DNA of 16,715 nucleotides from Chelatococcus sp. (GCA_003248805.1 QFQY01000095.1:1-16715), one strand, 5' to 3'. Positions 1-7,433 are shown, counted from the first letter of the stretch. Notes: a model not told the origin generated them from the letters alone. Numbers and translations are program-made.

Positions 1-313
1 AGGCGCGCGTGCAGGTGTCGCCCATGATCATGAAGGTGGCGTGCTTCTTCTCCCAGCACTCGCCGATATTGGGGCAGCCGGCCTCCTCGCAGACCGTGAC
101 CAGCTTCTCGGCCTTCACGATCGCCTTGGTCTCGGCCCATTTGGCCGAGCCCGGCGCCTTGACGCGGATCCAGTCCGGCTTGCGCAGGACCGGGTTCTCG
201 GGACGCTTCTGCTTCTCCGGATGGCGCGGCTCGCCGGACTTGCCGGAATCCGCCTTCGGATTGCCGGCGTTCGGGCGCGGGTCGCGGTTCAGCAGGTCGA
301 GCACGAGGGCCAT
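1..313 (-). CDS. lipA: Lipoyl synthase, N-terminal part (runs off left edge)
   Basis: Radical-SAM enzyme that inserts two sulfurs into protein-bound octanoyl groups to make lipoyl cofactors, which the E2 and E1-beta lipoyl domains encoded upstream need. Only the first 104 residues are in the window. Visible are the auxiliary-cluster cysteines C75, C80 and C86 in the LipA-specific CX4CX5C pattern (CEEAGCPNIGEC), then the stretch FMIMGDTCTRA, where C101 is the first cysteine of the radical-SAM CX3CX2C motif; the rest lies outside. The start ATG at 313 is preceded by GGAG about 9 bases upstream. It is the distal gene of the pyruvate dehydrogenase cluster, a common arrangement in Hyphomicrobiales. 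The lysine- and proline-rich N-terminal extension (residues 10-45) is typical of alphaproteobacterial LipA. Confidence 0.97.
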   Translation of the reverse strand, partial: MALVLDLLNRDPRPNAGNPKADSGKSGEPRHPEKQKRPENPVLRKPDWIRVKAPGSAKWAETKAIVKAEKLVTVCEEAGCPNIGECWEKKHATFMIMGDTCTRA

Positions 314-395
314 GGGAGCACTCCGTCGCGGCGGCGACGCCGCCGCAGCTTGCAATGGCTCTAGCTAACCACCTCCCCGCCCGAGGGCAACCTCG

Positions 396-674
396 TCAAC
401 TGCGGCCGCGCGCCGCGTTCCAGATCACGATCACCACCACCGCGCCGGCGACCGCCGCCGTCAGCGTGCGCCAGAAGCCGTAGATCGGAATATCGAGCAG
501 ATCGCCGAGCCGGCTGCCGATGAAGGAGCCCGCGACGCCGACGAGCATGTTGGTGAAGAGGCCGTGATCCGAGGAGGTGATCTTCTCGGCGATCCAGCCG
601 GCGAGCATGCCGATGAAGATCGTGGCGAAGAAGCCATAGCCCGGCTGGGCCATGTTGGCGGCGAAGCTTTCCAT
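396..674 (-). CDS. GlsB/YeaQ/YmgE family small membrane protein
   Basis: A 92-residue protein of the transglycosylase-associated / GlsB-YeaQ-YmgE family, small inner-membrane proteins linked to stress response but without a proven biochemical activity. The family pattern is visible: a first helix with GMLAGWIAEKI (about residues 22-32), a central glycine-rich helix LVGVAGSFIGSRLG (about 44-57) and a third hydrophobic helix TAAVAGAVVVIVIW (about 72-85). The length matches the family. I chose the ATG at 674 because GGGGGA stands about 7 bases upstream; a longer frame extends to 1133 but runs through another gene. It lies 68 bases downstream of a second protein of similar layout, with lipA following. 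Confidence 0.9.
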   Translation of the reverse strand: MESFAANMAQPGYGFFATIFIGMLAGWIAEKITSSDHGLFTNMLVGVAGSFIGSRLGDLLDIPIYGFWRTLTAAVAGAVVVIVIWNAARGRS

Positions 675-742
675 CTGTCTTTCCCCCGAAGCCTTGCGCG
701 GATGCGCGCTGCCATAACGGGCGCGGCGCGGCCCGGTTCCGT

Positions 743-1081
743 TCAGGCGATGAAGCGCGCCAGCAGGATGACGAGGATCGCGCCCAGCACCGCCATGCCG
801 GCATCGTCGAGGAAGGCATATCCGGTTTCGAGCCGCCAGCCCGTCAGCCTGACCAGCCCCTGCCCGACCAGCATGCCGAGCACGCCGACGACCGCATGGC
901 GGATCAGCCCGCCGCCTCCGACCACGAGGCTCGCGGCGAAGCCGATGACGGTGCCCATCGCCACCGTGGGCACGAGCGCGCGCCAGTCGAGCACCAGGGC
1001 ACGGCCGGGCGACAGGATCTCGACCTTGTCGTCGGGGACGACGCGGTCGGGCTTGGAGGATTTGCGGGTGCGGGGTGCCAT
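743..1081 (-). CDS. Small membrane protein, probable divergent GlsB/YeaQ/YmgE paralogue
   Basis: A 112-residue protein with a charged N-terminus (about 30 residues, rich in Arg, Lys and Asp) followed by three hydrophobic segments. The middle of the protein (GFAASLVVGGGGL, then HAVVGVLGMLVGQGL) follows the glycine pattern of the GlsB/transglycosylase-associated family, and its order of helices matches the clearer family member encoded just downstream. I infer a distant paralogue; I cannot prove membership without a profile search. No good Shine-Dalgarno sequence is seen before the ATG at 1081, so the start is uncertain. It lies between the extragenic repeat downstream of lpdA and the second small membrane gene. 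Confidence 0.7.
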   Translation of the reverse strand: MAPRTRKSSKPDRVVPDDKVEILSPGRALVLDWRALVPTVAMGTVIGFAASLVVGGGGLIRHAVVGVLGMLVGQGLVRLTGWRLETGYAFLDDAGMAVLGAILVILLARFIA

Positions 1082-1126
1082 CGGCGCAATATGGACGTGG
1101 CCGGTCGGCCGGCCAAGCCGTCTCTC

Positions 1127-1206
1127 GCGTCATTCTCGGGCGGAGCGCAACGCCGACCCGGGAATCTCAGGGGAGAGATGCTCGGGGCAAGCCCCGAGCA
1201 TGACGC
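1127..1206. repeat. Composite palindromic extragenic element
   Basis: An 80-base nested inverted-repeat structure. The outer arms GCGTCAT (1127-1133) and ATGACGC (1200-1206) are perfect complements. Inside are two hairpins: TTCTCGGG (1133-1140) against CCCGGGAA (1157-1164) with one mismatch, and a perfect 11-base arm ATGCTCGGGGC (1178-1188) repeated inverted at 1191-1201 around AA. The architecture is that of REP-like intergenic palindromes found in many copies in some Hyphomicrobiales genomes. It sits 23 bases past the lpdA stop and could also act as a transcription terminator or mRNA stabiliser. No second copy is in this window, so the multicopy nature is inference. Confidence 0.65.
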
Positions 1207-1228
1207 ACACGGCCCCGAGAGCGGCCTC

Positions 1229-2668
1229 TCAGGCGTTCAGCACCTTGCCATAGGCGTCGAGCACGCTCTCCTTCATCACCTCCGAGATCGTCGGATGCGG
1301 GAAGACGGTGTGCATCAGCTCTTCCTCGGTGGTCTCGAGGTTCATTGCCACGACGAAGCCCTGGATCAGCTCGGTGACCTCGGCCCCGACCAGATGCGCG
1401 CCGAGGAGCTTGCCAGTCTTGGCGTCGAAGATGGTCTTGGCGAGGCCCTGATCCTCGCCGAGCGCGACCGCCTTGCCGTTGGCGACGAAGGGGAAGCGCC
1501 CGACCTTGAGCTCGTAGCCGGCGGCCTTGGCCTTGGCCTCGGTCAGGCCGACGCTGGCGATCTGCGGGTGGCAATAGGTGCAGCCCGGGATCATCGCCTT
1601 GTCCATCGGGTGCGGATGCAGGCCCTTGATCGCCTCGACGCAGATCACGCCCTCATGCTCGGCCTTGTGGGCGAGCATCGGCGGACCGGCGACGTCGCCG
1701 ATCGCATAGATGCCCTTCACGTTGGTGCGGCAGAGCCCGTCGATGGCGATGAAGCCACGGTCGGTCTTCACGCCGAGCGCCTCGAGCCCGATGTTCTCGA
1801 TATTGGCGACGACGCCCACGGCCGAGATCATGCGGTCCGCGGTGATCGTCTGTTTGGCGCCCTTCTCGTCCTCGATATGGGCGGTGATGGAATCGGCGCC
1901 CTTCTCGACCTTGGTGACCTTGGCCCCGGTCAGGATCTTCATGCCCTGCTTCTCGAACGCCTTGCGGGCGAAGGCGCCGATCTCGGCATCCTCTACCGGC
2001 ACGACCTGCGACATCACCTCGACGACCGTCACCTCGACGCCCATGGTGCGGTAGAACGACGCGAACTCGATGCCGATGGCGCCCGAGCCCATGACGAGCA
2101 GGGACTTCGGCATCTTTTCGGGCTTCATCGCCTCGAAATAGGTCCAGATCAGCTTGCCGTCGGGCTCCAGCCCCGGCAAGGCACGCGGGCGGGCGCCGGT
2201 CGCGACGATGATGTGATCGGCGGTGTAGGTGCCCTCGCCCTTGGCGTTCTTCGGGGGCGGCACCTGCGGCTGCTGGGCCGGCTTCTTCGTCGGCACGACC
2301 GAGATGGTGCCCGGCTTCGTCAGCGTCGCCTCGCCCCAGATGATGTCGACCTTGTTCTTCTTCATGAGGAACTGGACGCCGTTGTTCATCCGTGCCGCGA
2401 TGCCGCGCGAGCGCTGGACGACGGCCGCGAGGTCCGCCTTGAACGAGCCCTCGAGCACGAGCCCGTAGTCCTTGGCGTGCTGGCCGTAATGCATGATCTC
2501 GGCCGAGCGCAGCAGCGCCTTGGTCGGGATGCAGCCCCAGTTCGAGCAGATGCCGGCCATGTGCTCGCGCTCGACGATTGCGGTCCTGAAACCGAGCTGC
2601 GCGGCGCGGATCGCGGCGATATAGCCGCCGGGGCCGGAGCCGATGACGATGATGTCGTAGTCAGCCAT
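1229..2668 (-). CDS. lpdA: Dihydrolipoyl dehydrogenase (E3) of pyruvate dehydrogenase
   Basis: Flavoenzyme that reoxidises dihydrolipoyl groups with NAD+, closing the pyruvate dehydrogenase cycle in the cytoplasm. It has 479 residues, normal for E3. Seen in order: the FAD-binding motif GSGPGG (residues 10-15), the redox disulfide CSNWGC (C41 and C46) followed by IPTKA, the NAD-binding fold starting VMGSGAIGIEF, the second FAD motif YAIGDVAGPPMLAHKAEHEG, and the C-terminal active-site HPTISE (H458, E463) that pairs with the disulfide of the other subunit. A Pro/Lys-rich loop (VPTKKPAQQPQVPPPK, about residues 125-140) is longer than in the enterobacterial enzyme but also occurs in rhizobial E3. 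The ATG at 2668 has a GAGG a few bases upstream. An AT-rich ORF separates it from pdhC. Confidence 0.97.
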   Translation of the reverse strand: MADYDIIVIGSGPGGYIAAIRAAQLGFRTAIVEREHMAGICSNWGCIPTKALLRSAEIMHYGQHAKDYGLVLEGSFKADLAAVVQRSRGIAARMNNGVQFLMKKNKVDIIWGEATLTKPGTISVVPTKKPAQQPQVPPPKNAKGEGTYTADHIIVATGARPRALPGLEPDGKLIWTYFEAMKPEKMPKSLLVMGSGAIGIEFASFYRTMGVEVTVVEVMSQVVPVEDAEIGAFARKAFEKQGMKILTGAKVTKVEKGADSITAHIEDEKGAKQTITADRMISAVGVVANIENIGLEALGVKTDRGFIAIDGLCRTNVKGIYAIGDVAGPPMLAHKAEHEGVICVEAIKGLHPHPMDKAMIPGCTYCHPQIASVGLTEAKAKAAGYELKVGRFPFVANGKAVALGEDQGLAKTIFDAKTGKLLGAHLVGAEVTELIQGFVVAMNLETTEEELMHTVFPHPTISEVMKESVLDAYGKVLNA

Positions 2669-2689
2669 GCGCCTCTACCCTAGCCATCC

Positions 2690-3411
2690 TGCAGAATAAA
2701 TTATCATTTGGGACGAGATCCAAATACCGTGCCGATCGCCTCATAGCCTCTTTCCGGACAATCGAAATCATTGTCCGATCCAACTGTTTCCGCTACACTA
2801 CAAGATATACCACTGATAGAACAATAGCACACCTGCATATCAATTTTCTTATAACAACCCTTAATCTGACTTGGAGAAAGAAATCCTTGAGAACTAAATC
2901 TTTTAATTAAGCCAGACTCAGAAAAATTTGTCTTGATTAAACTCTGAGATTCATTGGGTCTGATTAGCGATAAAGAAGTCACATCAACGTGGGAATTTTG
3001 AACATCAGATGGATTCTGAATATTCAAACACTCACGCACGGATTTACTATACAAGGCCATGATTGCATCCGAATGAGCAAAAACGCCATGTTCACCGCCA
3101 CCAGCATGGGCGTCTATGAAGTGATCCCCGCTTCGAACTCGGATGTTTCTAACAACGGCCGGTCCAGTGCCATAATTTGCCACGGAAATAGATAGATCTT
3201 CTTTTAACTCAAGCCTGACCAGTGGAATTATAGAATATTCTTTATAGCCTCTCTCTAATTTTAAAACTTCCCGAGAAATATTCAATGCATTTATCGAAAG
3301 TTTTATTGCATAAATTGAAGAAATAACAGAAACAATAGCAATTACAACATGCGCTATTTCTGCCGATTTCTCTAAATGATTGCGATAAAACTTCCGCAAC
3401 AAATCGAGCAT
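2690..3411. other. AT-rich island inside the pyruvate dehydrogenase operon
   Basis: Base composition drops sharply between the pdhC stop and the lpdA start. In a sample, 3241-3300 has 18 G/C of 60, whereas 1381-1440 within lpdA has 40 of 60. The left boundary is near 2690 and the right boundary is at the pdhC stop codon. The island contains exactly one reading frame in operon orientation and no transposase, integrase or obvious terminal repeats. It is probably horizontally acquired DNA that arrived without a recognisable mobile element. Confidence 0.75.
2704..3411 (-). CDS. Membrane-anchored protein of unknown function in AT-rich insert
   Basis: A 235-residue protein I do not recognise. A basic start (LLRKFYRNHLEK) leads into one membrane helix at about residues 20-42 (AHVVIAIVSVISSIYAIKLS), then a helical linker and a beta-rich region with VANYGTGPAVVRNI (78-90), a pattern seen in many uncharacterised single-helix proteins. 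The C-terminal third holds clustered cysteines at 186, 195, 197, 204 and 218, including CYCS (195-198). Predicted topology is N-terminus inside with a soluble domain beyond the helix, but the side is uncertain. The stop of pdhC and this ATG are separated by one base (TGA-A-ATG), with no separate strong ribosome site, so translation probably depends on coupling to pdhC. lpdA starts 35 bases after its stop. Codon use and GC content are unlike all neighbours, indicating recent transfer. Confidence 0.8.
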   Translation of the reverse strand: MLDLLRKFYRNHLEKSAEIAHVVIAIVSVISSIYAIKLSINALNISREVLKLERGYKEYSIIPLVRLELKEDLSISVANYGTGPAVVRNIRVRSGDHFIDAHAGGGEHGVFAHSDAIMALYSKSVRECLNIQNPSDVQNSHVDVTSLSLIRPNESQSLIKTNFSESGLIKRFSSQGFLSPSQIKGCYKKIDMQVCYCSISGISCSVAETVGSDNDFDCPERGYEAIGTVFGSRPK

Positions 3412-3412
3412 T

Positions 3413-4747
3413 TCACACCAGCATCGCCATGGGCTTCTCGATATAGCCCTTGAAGGCCGCCAGCAGCTCGGCGCCGAGCGCGCCGTCGACGGCGCGGTGG
3501 TCGGTCGAGAGCGTCACCGACATCACCGTCGCAACCGCGAGCTGGCCGCCCTTCACCACGGCGCGCTGCTCGCCGGCGCCGACCGCGAGGATCGTCGCAT
3601 GCGGCGGGTTCACGATCGCGGCGAAGTCCTTGACGCCGAACATGCCGAGGTTCGAGACGGCCGTCGTGCCGCCCTGATACTCCTCGGGCTTCAGCTTGCG
3701 CGCCTTGGCGCGGGCCGCCATGTCCTTCATCTCGTTGGAGATCTGCGACAGGGTCTTGTGGCAGGCGTCGCGGATGATCGGCGTGATCAGCCCGCCGGGG
3801 ATCGAGACCGCCACGCCGACATCGGCATGCTTGTGCTTGAGCATGGCGTTCTCGGTCCAGCTCACATTCGCGTCCGGCACGGCCTTCAGGGCCAGCGCCA
3901 GCGCCTTGATCACCATGTCGTTGACCGAGAGCTTGTAAGCCGGCTTGCCGTCCTTCTCGGGGGCGGCGGCGTTCAGTTCGCCGCGCAGCTTCAGCAGCGC
4001 GTCGAGCTCGCAATCCACCGTGACGTAGAAATGCGGCACGGTCTGCTTCGCCTCGAGCAGGCGGCGCGCGATGGTCTTGCGCATGCCGTCATGCGGGATC
4101 TCCTCGTAGGAGCCCGGCTCGAACAGCTTCTTGACCTGCTCGTCCGACGGACCGGCCGCGAGCGGCGCGGCGGCCGGCTTGGCGGCAGGCGCCGCCGCCG
4201 GGGCAGCGGCCGGAGCGACCTTGGCGCCGCCGCCGGCCTTGGCGGCCTCGACATCCTTCTCGACGATGCGGCCATGCGGGCCGGAGCCGGCGATCTTCGC
4301 AAGGTCGAGCCCGGCATCCTTGGCGAGGCGCCGCGCCAGCGGCGAGGCGAAGGGCCTTCCTTCTCCCCCTGCGGGAGCAGCGGCGGCGGGAGCCGGCGCC
4401 GGCTTCGCCGCTTCTGCGGGAGCAGCTTCGGCCTTGGGAGCCTCGGCCTTGGCCGGAGCCTCGGCCTTCGCTGCGGCCGGCGCGGAGATGCTCTTGGCAT
4501 CCTCGCCCTCGCCCGCGATGACGCCGATCACCGCGTTGACCGCGACATCGGCCGTGCCTTCCGGCACGACGATCTTCGCCAGAATGCCCTCGTCGACCGC
4601 CTCGACCTCCATCGTGGCCTTGTCGGTCTCGATCTCGGCGATGACGTCACCGGACTTGATGGTGTCGCCTTCCTTCTTCAGCCATTTGGCGAGATTGCCC
4701 TTCTCCATCGTGGGAGAGAGAGCGGGCATCAGGATGTTCGTCGGCAT
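3413..4747 (-). CDS. pdhC: Dihydrolipoyl acetyltransferase (E2) of pyruvate dehydrogenase
   Basis: Core subunit of the pyruvate dehydrogenase complex; it moves the acetyl group from E1 to CoA through a swinging lipoyl arm. It has 444 residues. One lipoyl domain occupies about residues 1-80, with the lipoylated lysine at K43 in ETDKATME. An Ala/Pro-rich flexible linker (about 87-128) precedes the peripheral-subunit-binding domain (about 131-168, ASPLARRLAKDAGLDL and GPHGRIVEKDV). A second linker leads to the catalytic domain (about 215-444) with the active-site motif DHRAVDG (H417 and D421). The ATG at 4747 is preceded by GAGGG, and the gene begins 14 bases after the pdhB stop. Having a single lipoyl domain fits an alphaproteobacterial complex in which E1-beta carries another. 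Confidence 0.98.
   Translation of the reverse strand: MPTNILMPALSPTMEKGNLAKWLKKEGDTIKSGDVIAEIETDKATMEVEAVDEGILAKIVVPEGTADVAVNAVIGVIAGEGEDAKSISAPAAAKAEAPAKAEAPKAEAAPAEAAKPAPAPAAAAPAGGEGRPFASPLARRLAKDAGLDLAKIAGSGPHGRIVEKDVEAAKAGGGAKVAPAAAPAAAPAAKPAAAPLAAGPSDEQVKKLFEPGSYEEIPHDGMRKTIARRLLEAKQTVPHFYVTVDCELDALLKLRGELNAAAPEKDGKPAYKLSVNDMVIKALALALKAVPDANVSWTENAMLKHKHADVGVAVSIPGGLITPIIRDACHKTLSQISNEMKDMAARAKARKLKPEEYQGGTTAVSNLGMFGVKDFAAIVNPPHATILAVGAGEQRAVVKGGQLAVATVMSVTLSTDHRAVDGALGAELLAAFKGYIEKPMAMLV
4589..4648. repeat. Lipoyl-domain coding repeat, copy in pdhC
   Basis: This 60-base stretch around the lipoyl-lysine codon of pdhC matches 6001-6060 in pdhB at 57 of 60 positions by eye, third codon positions included. 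Flanking parts of the same domains are clearly less similar. The duplication is the lipoyl domain shared by E2 and E1-beta. Confidence 0.85.
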
Positions 4748-4761
4748 CGGTCAGCCCTCTC

Positions 4762-6159
4762 TCAGCGATAGCAGACGGCCTTGGCCGCCTGGACGACCTC
4801 GCCGATATTCGGCAGGGCAAGCTTCTCGAGATTGGCGGCATAGGGCATCGGCACGTCCTTGCCGGTGACGCGGGCGACGGGCGCGTCGAGATAGTCGAAG
4901 GCCGCCTCCATGATCTTCATGCCGATCTCGGCCGTGACGCCGGACTGCGGGAAGCCTTCCTCGACCGCGACGCAACGGTTGGTCTTCTGCACCGAGGCGA
5001 TGACGGTCTCGATATCCATCGGACGGATGGTGCGCAGGTCGATGACCTCCGCCTCGATGCCCTCCTTGGCCAGTTCCTCGGCCGCGCCGAGCGCATAGGT
5101 CATGCCGATGCCGAAGGAGACGATGGTCACGTCCGTGCCCGGACGCACGACCTTGGCCTTGCCGATCGGGATCAGGAAGTCGTCGCCCTTGGGCACCTCG
5201 AAGGAGCGGCCGTAGAGGATTTCGTTCTCGAGGAAGATGATCGGGTTCGGATCGCGGATCGCGCTCTTGAGCAGGCCCTTCGCGTCGGAGGCGCTGTAGG
5301 GCATCACGACCTTGAGGCCCGGCACGTTCGAATACCAGGCGGCATAATCGTGGCTGTGCTGGGCGCCGACACGGGCGGCAGCACCGTTGGGGCCGCGGAA
5401 CACGATCGGGGCGCCCATCTGGCCGCCGGACATGTAGAGCGTCTTGGCGGCGGAGTTGATGATCTGGTCGATCGCCTGCATGGCGAAGTTGAAGGTCATG
5501 AACTCGACGATGGGCCGCAGGCCCGAGAGCGCCGCGCCGACGCCGATGCCGGCGAAGCCATGCTCGGTGATGGGCGTGTCGATGACGCGCTTGGGCCCGA
5601 ATTCCTGCAGCAGCCCCTGCGTGACCTTGTAGGCGCCCTGGTATTCGGCGACCTCCTCGCCCATGACGAAGACATCGCCGTCGCGGCGCATCTCCTCGGC
5701 CATGGCGTCGCGCAGCGCCTCGCGCACCGTCTGCGTCACCACCTCGGCGCCGGCCGGGAACTCGGACGAGGCGTCATAGGACCTGGCCTGAGCCGGAACG
5801 GTCTTGGGGGCGGCGGGCGCTTCGGCCTTGGCCTCGGGAGCCTTCGTCTCGGGAGCCTCGGGCGCGGGGGCTTCAGGCGCCTTGGCCGCGGGCGCCGCGG
5901 CGGCGCTGATATCCTCGCCTTCCGCCGCGATCACGCCGATCGGCGTGTTGACGGCGACGTTGTCGGTGCCGTCGGCGACGAGGATCTTCGCCAGGATGCC
6001 TTCGTCGACCGCCTCGACCTCCATGGTCGCCTTGTCGGTCTCGATCTCGGCGATGACGTCGCCGGCCTTCACCTTGTCACCCTCGGCCTTCAGCCACTTG
6101 GCGAGCTTGCCCTGCTCCATGGTGGGCGAAAGGGCAGGCATGAGAATGTCGATCGGCAT
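4762..6159 (-). CDS. pdhB: Pyruvate dehydrogenase E1 beta subunit with N-terminal lipoyl domain
   Basis: Beta half of the thiamine-diphosphate-dependent E1 that decarboxylates pyruvate. It has 465 residues, about 130 more than a bare E1-beta, because residues 1-80 form a lipoyl domain with K43 in ETDKATME and residues 85-125 form an Ala/Pro/Glu linker. The enzyme part starts near residue 138 (AEVVTQTVREALRDAM), with GEEVAEYQGAYKVTQGL and DTPITEHGFAGIGVG; E199 in TPITE is the expected glutamate that activates the thiamine cofactor. The C-terminal transketolase domain is complete (VSFGIGMTYALGAAEEL to the end). The lipoyl fusion is known from alphaproteobacteria such as Zymomonas and Sinorhizobium. 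It follows pdhA after 59 bases, with only a weak ribosome site (GGGTG) before the ATG at 6159. Confidence 0.97.
   Translation of the reverse strand: MPIDILMPALSPTMEQGKLAKWLKAEGDKVKAGDVIAEIETDKATMEVEAVDEGILAKILVADGTDNVAVNTPIGVIAAEGEDISAAAAPAAKAPEAPAPEAPETKAPEAKAEAPAAPKTVPAQARSYDASSEFPAGAEVVTQTVREALRDAMAEEMRRDGDVFVMGEEVAEYQGAYKVTQGLLQEFGPKRVIDTPITEHGFAGIGVGAALSGLRPIVEFMTFNFAMQAIDQIINSAAKTLYMSGGQMGAPIVFRGPNGAAARVGAQHSHDYAAWYSNVPGLKVVMPYSASDAKGLLKSAIRDPNPIIFLENEILYGRSFEVPKGDDFLIPIGKAKVVRPGTDVTIVSFGIGMTYALGAAEELAKEGIEAEVIDLRTIRPMDIETVIASVQKTNRCVAVEEGFPQSGVTAEIGMKIMEAAFDYLDAPVARVTGKDVPMPYAANLEKLALPNIGEVVQAAKAVCYR
6001..6060. repeat. Lipoyl-domain coding repeat, copy in pdhB
   Basis: Partner of the repeat at 4589-4648, in the same orientation about 1.4 kb away. 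It encodes the segment around K43 of the E1-beta lipoyl domain. The near identity suggests recent gene conversion or strong constraint. Confidence 0.85.
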
Positions 6160-6218
6160 GAACGCACCCGGAATGATTGTACGAGGCGGAAAGGGAAGGC
6201 GGCGCGCGGCGGGAAGGC

Positions 6219-7316
6219 TCAGGCCTTCGCCGGCTCCAGCAGGATATCGGTATAGAGCTCGGAGACGTCGGGCTCGGGATCATGCGTCGCGAACTCGGCC
6301 GCGTCGTTGACGATCTCGCGGACCTTGGCGTCGATCGCCTTGAGCTCGTCCTCGGCGATCCTGAAGTCGCGGGTCAGGCGGCCCCTCACCTGCTCGATCG
6401 GATCGTGCTCCTCGCGCATGCGCTGGACCTCGTCCTTGGAGCGGTACTTAGCCGGGTCCGACATCGAGTGGCCGCGATAGCGATAGGTCTGCATCTCGAG
6501 GATGTAGGGCCCCTTGCCGGAGCGCGCATGCTCGAGCGCCCGCTCGCCGGCGGCCCGGACGGCGCGGACATCCATGCCGTCGACCTGCTCGCCCGGAATG
6601 TTGAAGGAGATGCCGCGACGGGAGAAATCGGTCTGGGCCGAGGCCCGGCTGACCGCCGTGCCCATGGCGTAGCGGTTGTTCTCGATGATGAACACGACCG
6701 GCAGCTTCCAGAGCTCGGCCATGTTGAAGCTCTCGTAGACCTGGCCCTGATTGGCCGCGCCGTCGCCGAAATAGGTCAGCGAGACCGAGCCGTCGCCGCG
6801 ATACCAGTTGGCGAAGCCGAGACCCGTGCCGAGCGAGACCTGCGCGCCGACGATGCCATGGCCGCCGAAGAAGTTCTTCTCGCGGCTGAACATGTGCATC
6901 GAGCCGCCCTTGCCCTTGGACAGGCCGCCGCGCCGGCCGGTCAGCTCGGCCATGACGCCGCGCGATTCCATGCCGCAGGCCAGCATGTGGCCGTGATCGC
7001 GATAGCCGGTGATGACCTGATCGCCGTCCTTGGAGGCCATCTGCATGCCGACGACGACGGCTTCCTGGCCGATATAGAGATGACAGAAGCCGCCGATCAG
7101 GCCCATGCCGTACATCTGGCCCGCCTTCTCCTCGAAGCGGCGGATCAGCAGCATCTCGCGATAGGCCTTGAGGTCCTCTTCCTTCGTGAAGGTCGCGACG
7201 TTGCTCAGCGCCGCGCCGGCCCCCTTCTCGCCGCCCGCCTTGGCCGCCCGGGCCTTGGGAGACTTGGCCGCAGCCTTCGGCTGGGCGGCTTTCGGCTTAC
7301 GCGCGGCAACGGCCAT
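6219..7316 (-). CDS. pdhA: Pyruvate dehydrogenase E1 alpha subunit
   Basis: Alpha half of the E1 decarboxylase that feeds pyruvate carbon into acetyl-CoA. It has 365 residues. An Ala/Lys-rich N-terminal tail (residues 1-35) precedes the catalytic domain. The thiamine-diphosphate motif runs from GDGAANQGQ (184-192) to ENNRYAMGT (212-220), the usual GDG-to-NN spacing. YRDHGH (105-110) and the loop YRYRGHSMSDP (278-288), equivalent to the phosphorylation-loop region of mitochondrial E1-alpha, are present. The frame is open to 7406, but I chose the ATG at 7316 because a strong GGAGG (7324-7328) lies 7 bases before it. It is the first gene of the pdhABC group and lies 185 bases downstream of the divIC-like gene, with two inverted repeats in the gap. 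Confidence 0.97.
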   Translation of the reverse strand: MAVAARKPKAAQPKAAAKSPKARAAKAGGEKGAGAALSNVATFTKEEDLKAYREMLLIRRFEEKAGQMYGMGLIGGFCHLYIGQEAVVVGMQMASKDGDQVITGYRDHGHMLACGMESRGVMAELTGRRGGLSKGKGGSMHMFSREKNFFGGHGIVGAQVSLGTGLGFANWYRGDGSVSLTYFGDGAANQGQVYESFNMAELWKLPVVFIIENNRYAMGTAVSRASAQTDFSRRGISFNIPGEQVDGMDVRAVRAAGERALEHARSGKGPYILEMQTYRYRGHSMSDPAKYRSKDEVQRMREEHDPIEQVRGRLTRDFRIAEDELKAIDAKVREIVNDAAEFATHDPEPDVSELYTDILLEPAKA

Positions 7317-7323
7317 ATGCGAT

Positions 7324-7328
7324 CCTCC
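7324..7328 (-). promoter_or_regulatory. Ribosome binding site of pdhA
   Basis: GGAGG on the minus strand, 7 bases before the ATG at 7316. It decides between this start and the upstream in-frame ATG at 7406, which has no such signal. Confidence 0.85.
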
Positions 7329-7399
7329 AACAGATATTAGACCTTTGTTGTAGTGGATCGCCCAAGCCTTGGCGAGGAGCTTATCTCGCAGTGCAACAT

Positions 7400-7427
7400 A
7401 ACGCAAGCATTTGATAATGCTTGCGTT
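7400..7427. promoter_or_regulatory. Perfect 12-base inverted repeat upstream of pdhA
   Basis: Arms AACGCAAGCATT (7400-7411) and AATGCTTGCGTT (7416-7427) are perfect complements around a 4-base spacer. The centre is about 97 bases upstream of the pdhA start. Followed on the minus strand by TATGTTGC rather than a T-run, it is not a typical intrinsic terminator. A dimeric-regulator operator or an mRNA hairpin is more likely. No known regulator motif is recognised. Confidence 0.6.
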
Positions 7428-7433
7428 TCAAAA

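Noticed and set aside
896..2683. Long plus-strand open frame antisense to lpdA
   Set aside because: Low-complexity product (many Asp, Leu, Gly, His, Arg) and complete overlap with an unmistakable lpdA.
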